Source of the DNA: Lineus longissimus
Lineage: Eukaryota > Nemertea > Pilidiophora > Heteronemertea > Lineidae
DNA length: 64,000 bases
Direction: 5' to 3'
Assembly: GCF_910592395.1 (NCBI RefSeq)
Contig: NC_088310.1
Coordinates: forward strand, 18,671,501 to 18,735,500
Part shown: positions 43,996-57,625 of the stretch, piece by piece
Layout: each line of letters starts with the position of its first letter
Position numbering within the stretch: the first letter of the stretch is position 1
The notes under the pieces: model-generated
The model's database searches: none
The model's input: only the letters and a program-made list of their open reading frames with translations
What the model was told of the DNA's origin: nothing
Translations under genes and position numbers: made by a program

Positions 43996-46900
43996 TCTAT
44001 CTATCTTTGATTTGTGACTTTTGTGAAAACATGCGACGCTGAAATTTATTTGACAATGGCAATGCTTTTGCACCTTAATTTATATTGTGCTCACAACCTC
44101 CAAAGTTTTGTTTAATATCATCTCCGTTTCTTCCAAGATAGTTTTTCAATAAATAAAAACAAATATCAAAGATAAAAATTGAAATTAGTTCCAAATCTAA
44201 TTATCAAATAATACGATTAAGCCATGGATAGTTAAAATTAACTAAATTTAAACTAAATTGAATAATTTCCTGTACGAACGTCATATCTTGAAGATCGTAA
44301 AGTGAAATTTAATTGACATTATAATTGATACTTCAAAGTGGTAAAACTTTGTCCAGAAATAACGGAAGTCGCTTTGTTACCAAGAGGTCTGACTCACCAG
44401 TCCTTTGTGGCGGGCCAGTCGCGGGTTTACACCTTATTGTACTAATCTCATGGCATTGTTTAGCTCTTCATAATCAAATATCTAATCTGTCCAATTCAAA
44501 GGGAAATTCCCGGCCCGTGAGTGAATCTCTGGCGTTCTCCCCTGTCCGGGAGGCAGGCAGGACCATAGCTCCCTTAGTCATCGCTAACCCATCAAGTGAG
44601 AACAATTGGCAAAACACGTGTTTCTACCGGCTCTCATTGTTTCTCGTCAGCCGACACGAGACTTCCCCCGGGGTATAACATCACACGGTGGGAAATTGGT
44701 CGTTCTGATCATAATAGGTGTTCGACGGAGAAATCTTCCGCCAAAACGCCGATTTGCTATGATTTTAAACTCGCATTGATACTGTAACATGTCATGACTG
44801 TATCTGCATCAACACTGAATTTGGCTTGTCATGTTTCAGATTGGGTTTGTATGTGACACTATTACCTGTATGTTAACTGAGCGTAGGATGACCTGTAAGT
44901 TGAGAGGGACAAGTGGCGAAGTCCTGGTGAAGACCGCCACCTGAGGTCCAGTTTCTCGAGGGATCAAAGACAAGTACGCGATCGTTGGTTCGACTCAGTC
45001 TTTCGTTCAAAAACCGTTAAGCTGAGCGACCTGAGTGTGCGATAATCAAAAAAACTCTAAAACGTGTATTTGACGAATGAAAACGAAGAACGATTAAGAT
45101 GACGCTGCTGCCACTAGACTTCATTTAGTGCAGAAAATATACAATTGTTTTGTTTATTAAACTAATTGAAAAAAGTGCCTCCATGGAATGCAACTGCATC
45201 GATCGGCGCGGCATTTCGTTTTGAGGTTGCACGCTATCTTTCGTGGCGAAGACATCGTCTTTAATGTCATCAATATTCTCTCACTGTCTCTCCCATTGTC
45301 ATGGCATGCTTTGTTAAATACCCGTCATTTACCAGGTTGAATCATGCCACTAATGACTTTTAATATTCGCATGCAGGAGGAGTCCAGGCGATTGCGCCGC
45401 TTCAGTCAAGGTCTTCCGCGGACGCGTCCGCGAGGAAACTACACGGCCGTCTTGTGATGACTTTGATGGACGAACCAGCGGAGTCTTGTCTTTAATCATG
45501 TCAAACAGATTGGGTTTGACGTAATGTGCCATTGTCATTGATATTAATACATCACCTGAGTGTGTCCACGTATGTGTCACCGGCGATGACATCACAACCG
45601 ACAAGGGACACGATGATTACTCACCAAACTCCTTTGTTCAGCGCCTGTCATTCCGTCAATTTATCAGTGTCTTTTAGTGGCGCAATGAGTTGTCTCGTGA
45701 CAGTGTTTACAATGTTTCATCCTAAACGGTCCAGTAAATACATTGGTTACGATGTCGAATTTTCGACCACATAGGTTATGATGAGACAACCACGTCTAAA
45801 ATTTAACGAAAGCAGATTCGGTCAATCATCATAAAATAGTTCAAGTCGGTGCATTTTCGCGGGTAACGAATGAGGCGGCTGTACTGATAAAGAGTTCTGC
45901 CACAGACCCCCATAGTTTTGTGCCTGGTCAGGGTGGTCCTGTCCGGCCAGTATCCCTCTCTGTTCTTCGATGGCATTGACAAACCGAATAAATGTCTTCG
46001 ATTTCATCGCACAATTCCGTTACAAATTGCCTCCTATGAGCAACAGCAGACACCAGGTTTACGGCGGTAAACAGATAATGTTGCAGAAGCTATCTTCTGT
46101 TGAATTGCAACGTCTCAAGCCTATCTTATGTAGCAGACTGTTTGTTGCTAGCTCTAGGTCAAACTAGTGCTCAAATCATGATAAACAAGTGAAAACGCTT
46201 TGAAGACTCTATATCTAGTTGGCAGGTGGTTGAAGGCGTCCATCATAGTTTCAAGGCAGAGGAGCTCATTGGCTTCGCTGACTTCTCACAGAATTATATC
46301 TTAGACTCGCTTTGTTTTTGTCATCTTACTATCTAAGGTGATCAAATGCAACGCAACATAACCTCTCGATTAAAGGGTTTTTATTCCCCTCCAGTTAGAA
46401 TATTCCACACAAGTGCATTTTCGTGGGCTGTAAAAGTATACCAGACTGCTTCCTGTTCTACCAAGAGAATGCCCGCGGTCCGTGATTCGACATAACAAAT
46501 CGTCGTGTCATCTTTGCATGAAGAAGGTTCTTTGATGTTTGATCATAATTTCAATTAGTCCCAAATTGGTCTTTTGAAGACAAAGTCACAACCGGAATGC
46601 ATGGATGACTTCAACGGGAACTTGACAGAAACTAGCTTGACGGGAACGTGCAGTCGGGAGTCGGGGGATCACCAGCATATATACGGCCTATGATCGGCAT
46701 TTCGCCCAACCAAGTAACCTAAAGGCGTGAGCCGTGATCACTGGAGAATGCCTTACCTTCGAACAAAGTGTTCGTCTTTTATCATCCGGGCAGATCACCT
46801 GACAGTGACTAAGATAATATTGATGAAAAAACGATGCGACTGCTGGGAGAGTTAAGTTGGTAATTCACGTTCCTTGGATGTTTAATAGACGAGTCACTGT

Positions 46901-49900
46901 TAGGTTTTTGTTTGCTACGATACTCTTGCGAGTAGTTTAAAGCCGACAACACACAGAGGTAATCGTCCGCGAGAAATCTTGTCGACCTCTGTGTGTGCTT
47001 GAACCTTTTAGGACAACTGGAAGTACTCGTGTTTGTGTGTACAATGCAATGTTGTCAACATGTACAGGGCAATTTGTAAGCCAATATTATTTGTTATATT
47101 ATATTTTTCATCAGAAGAGACTAATGTACATGCTACAAATACAAAATGTACAAGGAGGAAGTAGGCGATTAACTGTAATCAGTAGTGCTTGCCCATTTTT
47201 TACCCCCAAAAAATATTTTGGTACTGAAAATGATTTTCCTTTTCAAAGATGAATCATTGGCGTAATCGATATGTTTGTAAACATCAACAAAATTCTAAAT
47301 TCGTGAAGGTTTCCGGTTATTCTTGACTGTGCTGTTAGTAGTCAATAAGCGGCTGGTCGATGAGCAAGGGCCATATTGATAGGTGCATCGTGAGAAATCT
47401 CGGCCTGGGAAGATTATTATCACGATGAATCACGTCCTTTGTGTTGAACAATAGAACAGATACAATCGCCACCGCAGATTCGCAGAGGGGACTTCTCTGA
47501 GGAGATGGTAGAGGGAGGTATCTTCCCGAGAAAGTATCCGGTCACATTTTCTGGCCGAGGTGGATATTGCTAATTTGACTGTTTACCCTCGAACGATGTC
47601 ATATTTACCTGACAACAATAATACATTGTATGGTGTTCCAGGATTAAGGCTGAAGTAGTGGGATGATTCAAGAAACCCCGAGAGAAGCACTTGCTAACCT
47701 GTACATCCGATAGCCAGCAACGTTTAGCGCGCAGACGTGTAAAAATAAAACGTATTTTCGAGGTTTGTTCCTCTGTTTACCAAGTCGAACTCGCCAAACC
47801 AGTTCAATGGAGGTCACTGACGTTTCTAAGTCGGGTGTCAGCAGCAAGAAGCTATCGACGGGCTACGGCTAGACGTAAGCAAGGTGTTGACCTTTCCTTC
47901 GTTCAACCATCAGCTGTTACCTGGTTTCGCAGGAACCATCTCTGACACGGCTTTTCCTGAACAGGAATAGGCCTATTCTTAGATATTCTTGACTATTCTT
48001 AGATTCATCTTCTAAAATAAGTTAAACGGTCATGGCTGATTTTCCATGCCGTCTCCCGGACCCTACTCTATCTTATTCGTATTTTCGAAGTCTGGTAACG
48101 ACCCATTTTTACAGAATAGTTTTATGTGAAGGCGATGCTGACGTAGTTTCCTCCGAGCGCATTCGAAACTCTGTGTTACATTTTTAAGTAAATGTATTTC
48201 CGTTTCTAAGTTTTTACCTTTAATCTCCTTCATTGTTTGGGAAGGCACAATGACGGATTGACATGTTTTCTCTGTTCTCTCTACTGATAGTGAGAACTCA
48301 TGGTATCTCAAACTGTCTATCGTATGGAAACACTGAAATATGGGGAACAACCAAAAACGTTACACCTGCAAGACACGTGGGCCTTGACTGAACTAACGGA
48401 ATACAACTAACTTCGTACATAGCGGCGCCGAGGTTCCTGTTAGAGGTTAACACTGATTCGCTAAATACTCTGTAATGTCTCACCAGGTAAACAACAACAC
48501 TAATCGTTTCTCGCCAAGTAAGAAGCTACTGACGTGATCGAGAGTGTACAGGAATGTCTGACGTCATCAGTGCCTATGTCTCTGATTGGCTGATACATTT
48601 GCTTCCGTACTCATTCATACCGGCAAAATACCTTTGCGGGTTCCACATTGGCCGTTCGCTAACCACCTGTACATTCAGTAATGCTTAACTGTTCAAATGT
48701 ATGGGGATTTGTAGCAAACTTATCGCAATCTTAGCACTCCGCCGACGAGTGGGTGACTTATTTTTGAACCACCATTCCTAAACATAGAATCCAAAGTTCT
48801 CGTATGAAGATCTAGTCGTTTATGTAGGAGTTTTCTAATTGCTGAGGCAAGTTCGAAACGTATAGTGCCACTTTCAGGGTGCCAGATCCGCCAGAACGCG
48901 AGAACATTCGCTGAAAGATGCCATGGAGTTCTTTCTTGAAAACAGAACCAACTGTTCAGGAGTTGTTGCTTTGGAAACTGGCGAATGAATAGGCTTTCTT
49001 GCGGGACCCTTCATCACTTCATGAGTTATACTCCCTCCTACATTGTTTAAACTAATCTGCGCTTCGATATATATGATGATAAGTACAGTTGTACTTTAAG
49101 CCATTGTCGGCTTACATGATTATCAGCTTCGTGTTTAGAGAAACATTTGTAAATAGAAAATGTTACAAAAACGCTGCTCAGTGCTTGCTACAATTGCATA
49201 CTCTTGCTGTAATACCAACAGCGCCAATACTGATATAAATTTGAGTTGAGTTTAAGGATACGCTACCCAAAAACTGGCCTGATCAAACGCGTGTTAATGT
49301 GTTTAGAGTTTCCCCAAACCATCAGGGAGAACAGTCAGAAACCGGAACCACTCGACAACAACGTCACACACGTGTAATAGTTGTAACTGTCCTGTGGCAA
49401 AGTGTCCGGCATGATCGTCAATGGGCTTCTAATCTAAGAGGCATTGATTCAGAACGTCATCTTTTCTGGACTCGTATACCTCAATCCGTCACTATATAGT
49501 AGGGAAGGACCCTTTTTCCAGAGGTGACATTTATTGCTCTAGTGTTGCAGCGGAGTTGAAAACCCGGGAACATTCACGTCTGGTTTTCCTTCATGTTATG
49601 GCGTGGCGCAACCAACATGGCCAAGCCTAGCTTTGAGATGGGCAGTAGTAGCATCGGCAGTATAATTTACTTTGAATCTGTTCTTCATATTCGACTGCTA
49701 CTCATCTGTTTCCCAGCTACCCTTTTGAAACCTCAGCTATCAAAGCCACAAGGGGTCTAGTAATGTACAGGAATGAAACAAAAAACCTAACATTTATAAA
49801 TGTTAAACGGGTGTAATTGTAATGTTTACAAAATTCAGCAATGCACATGCTTTAGTTAATGTGATATCTAACTTCTTCTAATAATTGGGATCTCTTCCGA

Positions 49901-51169
49901 GTTAAACCTACTGTTTAGTTGGTTAAACCAACTGTTTGTAATATATGATTCTAGTTTGCTCGTTTGCGATACGGAACCAGATTCTGCCAGCCGTGCGGGG
50001 GTGATTAGTAATGGAAACCTGTTTTTCGCTCGTCAAAGATGAAGAAAGCAAGTAAATTGGGCTAGAGGAATGAAATGGCTCGTCACAGAAGCTCTATTGG
50101 TACCTTGTTCGATTCTTTATCATTGGAAGGACCTTTATTGATATTTAAAGTGACCTCTTGTGTCACGATCCATCAGATAATGAAATGCTTTTCTTCGCTA
50201 GCAATGATCGTTGCAAGAAAAACTGAAATTCGTTGATAATGTTTTCAAAGCTCTGTGAAATCATTTCACTACCTTAGTGTAATCTTTATGAAGTTTTTTC
50301 TTTAAGATTAGAAAGTTCAATCTAATCGCTGGATTTGAATTTTTTAGTGATTATCTGCAGGTTTACCGTTGTCCATAATGGCATATTCAGGACTAGCTAT
50401 TCTCGTCCGATCTCGCAACATCGCGTAAGAAGGATGGCGGCATTGCCCTCACAACAAGGTCCTACGCGTGCGCGACAAATTAAAAGGCAAGCCATCATGG
50501 AAGCATACACCATGCAATGTGTATATTTTTCTAATCCACACTTGGAGGACTGGACCAGTATGGGACAGCCAGTTCTCTCACCTCCTGACAATTGTTTACA
50601 GAAGTCAGTATCTTTGCATTTTGATAACTTTTCTCCTGAGTTCTAGGATTGTTCCAGCCTCTGTTGTTTAACAGTTCAGTCTATATGCCTTTGCTCACAT
50701 TCGCGATTTAGATGTCTTTTTTCGCAGGCATCGCGGGAAATGCTCCCGAAAAACGAATGTGAATGCGTATACTCTTGCTCTGGGTCTTGTAATTCTTGGC
50801 GATACGTCAGTGACTACTTGTCCGCTGATTGTTTTTCAGGAACCAGATCGCTCCAGTGATGTTGTTTTTCTCAAGTCAAACAAGGGCGATATGACTTTAG
50901 ACTTGATTTGTACAGTGTTGTTCCGTCTTACTTCTGCTTCCGAATTTTAAATTCTCGTTTTATTTTGTATCTTTGCAGGTCTTTCTTTACACCTTTCCAG
51001 AAATGGGGCGCTGAGTGTCCGAAATAGTGATGTCATAAGGGGAAACTAGGCCTTATGGTGGAGGGACAAAGGAGTTAGTCATGGTTGACCAACACACTTG
51101 AATGCCTTTAATGACGGACAAGGAGGAAAAAGTTAGTTCCAATGCAAGCCACCAATTTCGGGAAGCATG
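43996..51169. other. Long intergenic stretch, no supported gene
   Basis: No ORF with domain or splice support. Local structure includes a 16-base palindrome CGCGGACGCGTCCGCG (45417-45432), a 12-bp-stem hairpin (46949-46996), and a possible decayed GTCC-family fragment near 49375-49480. An Arg-rich 84-codon frame at 47691-47945 and a 103-codon frame at 50335-50646 are unrecognised. Confidence 0.4.
46949..46996. repeat. Hairpin with 12-bp perfect stem
   Basis: ACACACAGAGGT at 46949-46960 pairs with ACCTCTGTGTGT at 46985-46996 around a 24-base loop. Could be a tiny TIR element or chance. Confidence 0.5.
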
Positions 51170-51959
51170 TATACGAGTCCACAAAAAAGTTACGAAGCGA
51201 GGTCACGCTCAAGTTTTTTTTGACGATTTTTGACGATTTGCACAGGGGTTGTTTAGGGAATTTTTCCATTGGATCCAGGAGTGTATAAGGCATGTTATCC
51301 ACTGCAAAGTTCAATTGTTATTGTTATTGAGTTGAATTGTTGTCCGTTAACTGCTCATCTCGGTCTTTCTATACGAGTCCACAAAAAAGTTACGAAGCGA
51401 GGTTACGCTCAAGTTTTTTTTGACGATTTTTGACGATTTGCACAGGGGTTGTTTAGGGAATTCTTCCATTGGATCCAGGAGTGTATAAGGCATGTTATCC
51501 ACTGCAAAGTTCAATTGTTATTGTTATTGAGTTGAATTGTTCCGTTAACTGCTCATCTCGGTCTTTCTATACGAGTCCACAAAAAAAGTTACGAAGCGAG
51601 GTCACGCTCAAGTTTTTTTTGACGATTTTTGACGATTTTCACAGGGGTTGTTTAGGGAATTCTTCCATTGGATCCAGGAGTGTACAAGGCATGTCATCCA
51701 CTGCAAAGTTCAATTGTTATTGTTATTGAGTTGAATTGTTCCGTTAACTGCTCATCTCGGTCTTTCTATACGAGTCCACAAAAAAGTTACGAAGCGAGGT
51801 CACGCTCAAGTTTTTTTTGACGATTTTTGACGATTTGCACAGGGGTTGTTTAGGGAATTCTTCCATTGGATCCAGGAGTGTATAAGGCATGTTATCCACT
51901 GCAAAGTTCAATTGTTATTGTTATTAAGTTGAATTGTTGTCCGTTAACTGCTCATCTCG
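51170..51959 (+). repeat. 200-bp tandem repeat, 4 copies
   Basis: Units start at 51170, 51370, 51568 and 51767 with TATACGAGTCCACAAAAAAG. They are almost identical, differing by single-base changes and 1-2 base indels. Each unit repeats GACGATTTTTGACGATTT and ends CTCATCTCGGTCTTTC. ORFs seen in it are repeats of each other, not genes. Confidence 0.95.
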
Positions 51960-52250
51960 TTAACTGCTCCATGTGAACGATTTCTTGACCGACATTGGGT
52001 GGGCTCTCTCGCTCTCGTTGGTTTTAACAAAGCGATGGTGATTCATTATGACTAAGTAACTGCTTGGAGATCATCTGTAATATCATTGTTTGACTAAGAC
52101 CCACCTCAATGTGTCGTCTGTGATGACGTCATGGGGCCCTAAGCAATCAATAAAGCCGGAAGATTAGAACAATGGAAGTTGAATCTTCCTGCAATCAACA
52201 AAAAGTGATAGTTAAGTAGTCCCATGTATCTCCATCTACACGAAACTGAT

Positions 52251-52308
52251 ATCAGTGGTACCATTGGTATCAGTGGTACCATTGGTATCAGTGGTACCAT
52301 TGGTATCA
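52251..52308 (+). repeat. 18-bp tandem repeat, 3 copies
   Basis: Exact copies of ATCAGTGGTACCATTGGT followed by ATCA. Confidence 0.9.
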
Positions 52309-54638
52309 ACCACTTGTCTATATCAGGGTAGAATCTGTTCTTGGTTAAAGTTGTCTCCAGAGCCTGATTCTTCAAAACGAACTTTGTATCTAACGTTGGC
52401 GTTACATGTATCTCCCTCAGTAAGCCCTGTCATTTTACGCTAAGTTAGGATAACGCCAGCGGTATAGGGACCAAATTTAGGTTAGCTGAACAACACGGCC
52501 CAGGTTTTTGTAAAATGGGAGTTTTGCTTTTTTGCTTTTATCAGCTTGATTTTGACAAAACATATATAAATTTTTTTATTTATTTTGTCTCACCCGTCAG
52601 TAGTCCACTCTAACTATATTGGCCTACATGTAGTTCCACTGCACTCTCCCGTAAAATGCTGGAACAGGCAGAATTAGGTCATAATTGTGCCATCCTACCT
52701 TATCGATTGCCTTTCGATTGGTGCTAAAATTACGATCGGGCGAACGAACACACTGAGATAAAACGGAGTAAGTTGTATATGTATAAATCATTAGATGCAT
52801 GATAAACCGGGGTAAGCAGGGTGACTGGCCCCTGTAATCTAGCGCTGAAAGGGTAAGCAGGGGGTCAGAGGTGATAGGGAATCTTGGTGGACGGATGGTG
52901 ACAGATTGCGCGGTGATTGATAGACGGCTAACACGACAAGGCGACAAAGATCAATATCAAAGGTTTCTTGAGCTGATTCACTCGCGTGTTTGTCAGCGAA
53001 ATGCTACCGTGGATTTTATGTGATCAAAAAATGATGGTAGTATCTAAAGGATCGTTCGGGTTTTTCTGCCTATTTTTTAAAGTTGTTGACGGCCATCTTT
53101 GACTCCAATATAGTCGCGGTATAGGATTGACAACTAGCATCAACAAGCTTTGAACAAAGTCAAAGATTTCTAAAATATTGCATCAAATAAATAAAGTTAC
53201 AGTATGTTAAAAAAAAACAAATAAAAAACATAAGGGATTTTCACAGTATATGTATGACAAAAGCTAAAAGAAACCGTATATTTTTAAGAGAGTGGGATAA
53301 CGGATCAATCTCGTGATAACTAGTCAGAGCTTATGAGTTAAATTGGCAGTCGTCAATCTGAAGTTACCAAAAAGCAAAATCTTAATTTCAATCAAAATTC
53401 ATTAGTTCGGACAAAGGCTGACGTATGAAAATTGTGCGAAATTATTATGAAGTGACCCTATGAACCCACTACCTTTGGTCCTTAATAGTGAGTCATTATC
53501 AACTCCACAAAGACGCTGACAAAAGGACTAATTGTCGTTGACCGTTATGTTGTATCTTTATGAGTTTGCTAACATCTCACTTCTCGGCTACGGCGTGAAT
53601 CACCATCGCATAGCATTCTATTGGAAAACTAGTTAAACTAGCTGTGACTGGGTTACTCACCGGGTTGGCGGTATCCTGCGAGGGACTTCAACCATATGGT
53701 GTTATTTAGTCACCGTGTGACGTAATAGCATGTTTCTCTTCTCGTTAAGTCATGAATGAACCAGTCACACAAACATTATTGTGCTCATACGCATCTTGAC
53801 CGCCAAGGTTTTTCATTTTATCGATATACATCTAGCCGGCTACGTTGATAGGGAGTATAAGTCCATGAGGTTCAGAACGTATTATACGGGAACTTGCCAC
53901 GTTTGTTCAAGGCCCGATATTCGCAAAACCATTTTTTTTTAAATAAGTGTTACGCCAAGAGATGCGTTGGGCAAACTTAATGTCAGCTTTCGAAGTTACT
54001 ATAATCCAGAAAGCAGCAACAACATGGAAATGTGGAATATTCAACTGAATTCCTGATAAATGATTCAGCACTCGTCAATCTAAATGCCTTCTTTCAGGTA
54101 CATCGCTAACAAGTAATTGATAACGGAGACATCACTGAAACCATCTTATGCCAACACTGTACCCATTACCATATAAAGATGCGATGCTAATCCACTTGTC
54201 CCTCGTAACCATATGCGCCCCGCCTCCAGGATGGGCGTCACGACAGAGACATACGCCTACAGTCACAACCCCGATCAATATCACATAATCTGTCTCCGTC
54301 AACCTGTCGCTGAAGCCATACCGCACGCGGGGCAGTGCTGCCCTCCACCACCACGCCCTTTGAAGCACTTATCATAATTGTTGAGGCAGATTGCATAAAT
54401 CGGTCGAAAACAGCGTTAAGCTAAGAAAACATTGTTCTGATAATTCTGTCGTGGTTTCTTTAAGAAAAACATGTTCATGAACAGTGTTTTCGGCGGTGAA
54501 TGATAATTGTAACTGGTATACGCTGCATCAATATTGATGTCGAGGAATACATTATATTAACATCGGATAGCGTACTTCTGGCGTCTTTTTCTGCTCTAAA
54601 TTGAAACTTCCAGTGAATCCTATGAAAAGCAAGCCTCT
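52309..54638. other. Intergenic, nothing recognised
   Basis: No supported gene. Two TACATGTA sites (52409, 52625). Segment 52370-52500 loosely resembles the MITE family at 24207. Confidence 0.4.
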
Positions 54639-55008
54639 TATAGCATCCCGCGAAGTTACTATTTATAGCTCACAGATCATTTGCATAAGATATTGATGAC
54701 GTTTTAGTCACGTGACAGTCGGACATCGACACTTACTTCTACGCATTTGAGCTTATTTCAAAGTCAATTATCTTTGACCCTGCATCGTTTTTAGCATGAA
54801 TGATACCATAGAGTCAGAGAGAGAAATATTCAGAACAATTATGTAGTATTTCCAACACTCGGACATGTGCCAGATTGAATTTAACTGCCCTAGTTAGAAA
54901 GCCTGAATCCATTACGAAACCGTATGATTGTCCGACATTGCCTGTAATTCAGCGATGGGGAAATAGAGGGCAGCAGCTGCAGTGACGTCATCTTCGCGGA
55001 ATGCTATT
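54639..55008 (-). mobile_element. 370-bp TIR element, copy 2 (inverted)
   Basis: Reverse-complement partner of 6477-6852: it starts TATAGCATCCCGCGAAG and ends CTTCGCGGAATGCTATT. Differences are scattered single-base changes and small indels. Confidence 0.88.
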
Positions 55009-57537
55009 GGATCACTCGGGCTATAGAATTACCCCCACACCACTAGGGCACCTTATACTTAACAGATAGTAAGATACCCACTGCACCTAGACATCACTCA
55101 GCTGTCCAGATCAATGGGACAGATTCTCTCCGCTGACGTAATGAAGCAGTTACAATGTTTAAACACAAAGTATCAACGCATGGCCCCCTCATTATCTTTC
55201 ATGCTCATCGGAACCCATTGTTCAGGCATGATGGACCCACGCTTGACCATAACATTACCTAATTAATCAGATTACGGCGGTGACTAATTGTATTACCTTT
55301 GGTCTAGTGTCTCTTACTGTCTTGGTAATCGCATCTCCTCTGCCGTAATCAAGTGATAATGGGATTTGATGAACCTGGTCGACAAAATATCAAACTGGGT
55401 GATTAATCATGTCCACTCAGGTTACAGGATGATAGGAAGAGATTTCAATGATAAGGATTTAATCACTATATGATCTCGCAGCAAACACCCATCTTGAAGA
55501 ATCAGTTGTGAGCTCTCCCCTGCAGAAAAGCCCAATTCGCTTCTAAATGACGCAAATCTGGGGAAAGGGGGACACCGAACACTATTTGTTAAACAAATTT
55601 GTTCACTCAATTTGTAATGAGGACTTCGGTTGGATAATACTCGAATTAGCCCACATTTGTAGAGTACATGGTACACATACTTCATCTACAAAAAAGCAAC
55701 ACTTCAAAATTAACAACTTAGCAAGGTGTATTCTATTGTTGTGCATTTATAAATGAAAAAGTCTACCTTGAATTCGATAGGAATTAGTGAAAAGGATGCA
55801 GAATTTTAATTATCGATGATTATACAACTTTTAATTAAGTAGAAAAAAATGGCTCAAATTCTGACCGGAGAGTAATGGCTCACCATGCTATCATTACGAC
55901 AGCGATGTCACTTTCAATAATTTTCATCTATCAATTTCAGTTTTATAAATAATAGTAATACAAGTGAGGAGCTGTTGAAAGTAACGTTGCGCACCAGCTT
56001 GGGGAATCCTGAATATCTTATCAAATAAGACTGCAAAGAAAACATTCTGTAAAATTCACCAAATGAATAGAAGCCTTACAACTTCCATGTTCCTGGTTTC
56101 ACCTTACATCGCATTCCCAAGGATTTTACCACTTTTTTAACCTTGTATATATCTTACATTTCGTTACGATGACTGTTCATTTGACTCAATTCTGTATTTC
56201 CGATACCTTTGTGAACCTAGTCTCACACAAGGAAACACCTTTTAACTCTTGCTACCAGTACTGTTGCTTTCGGGCTTTGTGCAAGACTGGTATGCTTGAT
56301 GGTGTCGAAGTACTCTCTTCACGGCAGCATCCAGGGCAGTGGAGGATTGTTGAAAAGCTAGAGATGCCTGTTGCATATCTTGCCAATCTGTGACGTTGCA
56401 CATACCAGGGCCTCCATCCCCACCCTGAAATCGCCTTTATGCTGCTGTGATAAATTGCGATTGGTGAACAATAAAATACATCGAAAGAAGAGAGTTTCAG
56501 CCTAAGACGCTGAAGAAAATGAGTTATAGCAAACTTCCTGAAGTAAATCTTTCACCGGAACATACCGAAGCGATTTAGACTTTTTACACTCACCATCGTC
56601 TTTTTGCATTCGCCACTTTCACAAGCAATTTGGGACTTCTGGTCAGCACTTGACCAGTCAGGAGCAAACTACTCGGTCCTGGGCGTGCCTTTTGCGATGA
56701 ACAAGCATGTTAGAGGTCTTCTGATTGGTCAATAGCAGACCGGAAGTTACATACTGCTGCTTGAGAGAACCGATGAGTGAAGAAGGACGCTTATTGGATA
56801 ATTTTATTGACTTTCATGATGCGGTCGTGCAAATAGCGGGGCCAGATCCAGGGGTTTCAAAAGGGGAGGGGCGTGGAGTCAAAAATAGCCCTACATGTGT
56901 GTAAATTCAATGAAATTGTTGGGGTTACAGTCGGACACCGCATGAGGAAATCCGTATGGGCTCTCCCATCGGCCAGTTCCTGAATCGGTCAGATGGAAAC
57001 GTATGTTAAGTATAATGTCGTAACTCTGTAAGCAAATTCCTTTCTGCTCTTATTGCGTTACCATTATCATCATCGTCGACTGTTTTACGACCCTGGGAAT
57101 AACATCTCACCTTTGTATACTATTTCCAACTGTTGTACATCTCATTTTTGCCGAGTTCTTTCTGCACTTTCGGTGTTTTCTTTCGATTTGGAATGTGCCG
57201 AAGAATTATGTCTGAGAAACTAAAACAAACTGGGCTCATATTTTTTTAAAGATTTGTTAGACGTCATCTGCGCAATAATGTATTAGGAGCTTTAAATATA
57301 TTGCTGTAAAATCCATTTTAAGGTTTCACAAGAGTTGACAGTGACTGATTTACAAATTTGATTACATTAAGCATTTATCAATTAGTACTATATTCATAAA
57401 ATGTACGTATTTTGATGTTAGTACTCATATAACTTACAGTGCAATCCGTTATAACGGCGATGTCTGCTCGACAAACCTTAAGAGGCTGACTAATGCTTCA
57501 GGGCCAGACGCCCAGGCGCCGTGCAGCCGAGGAATCC
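55009..57537. other. Intergenic, nothing recognised
   Basis: Short chance ORFs only; no repeats of note. Confidence 0.4.
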
Positions 57538-57625
57538 CATCGCCCGAACGGATGGCATAGCTGTTCAGACCCGCCACGGGCAAGTATTGGGTTCGATTCG
57601 TCGTGGAATTCACCCTGGAATCCAT
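57538..57625 (+). mobile_element. tRNA-like SINE head
   Basis: ACGGATGGCATAGCTGTTCA (A-box-like) is followed 35 bases later by TTGGGTTCGATTCGTCG (B-box-like). The T-stem is mispaired. Probably a SINE remnant; body not delimited. Confidence 0.4.

Noticed and set aside
45417-45432. 16-base palindrome CGCGGACGCGTCCGCG as a regulatory site
   Set aside because: Isolated, with no neighbouring gene or second copy; one such palindrome is weak evidence.
51469-51729. 86-codon ORF at 51469
   Set aside because: It lies wholly within the 200-bp tandem repeat and repeats itself with the period of the array.
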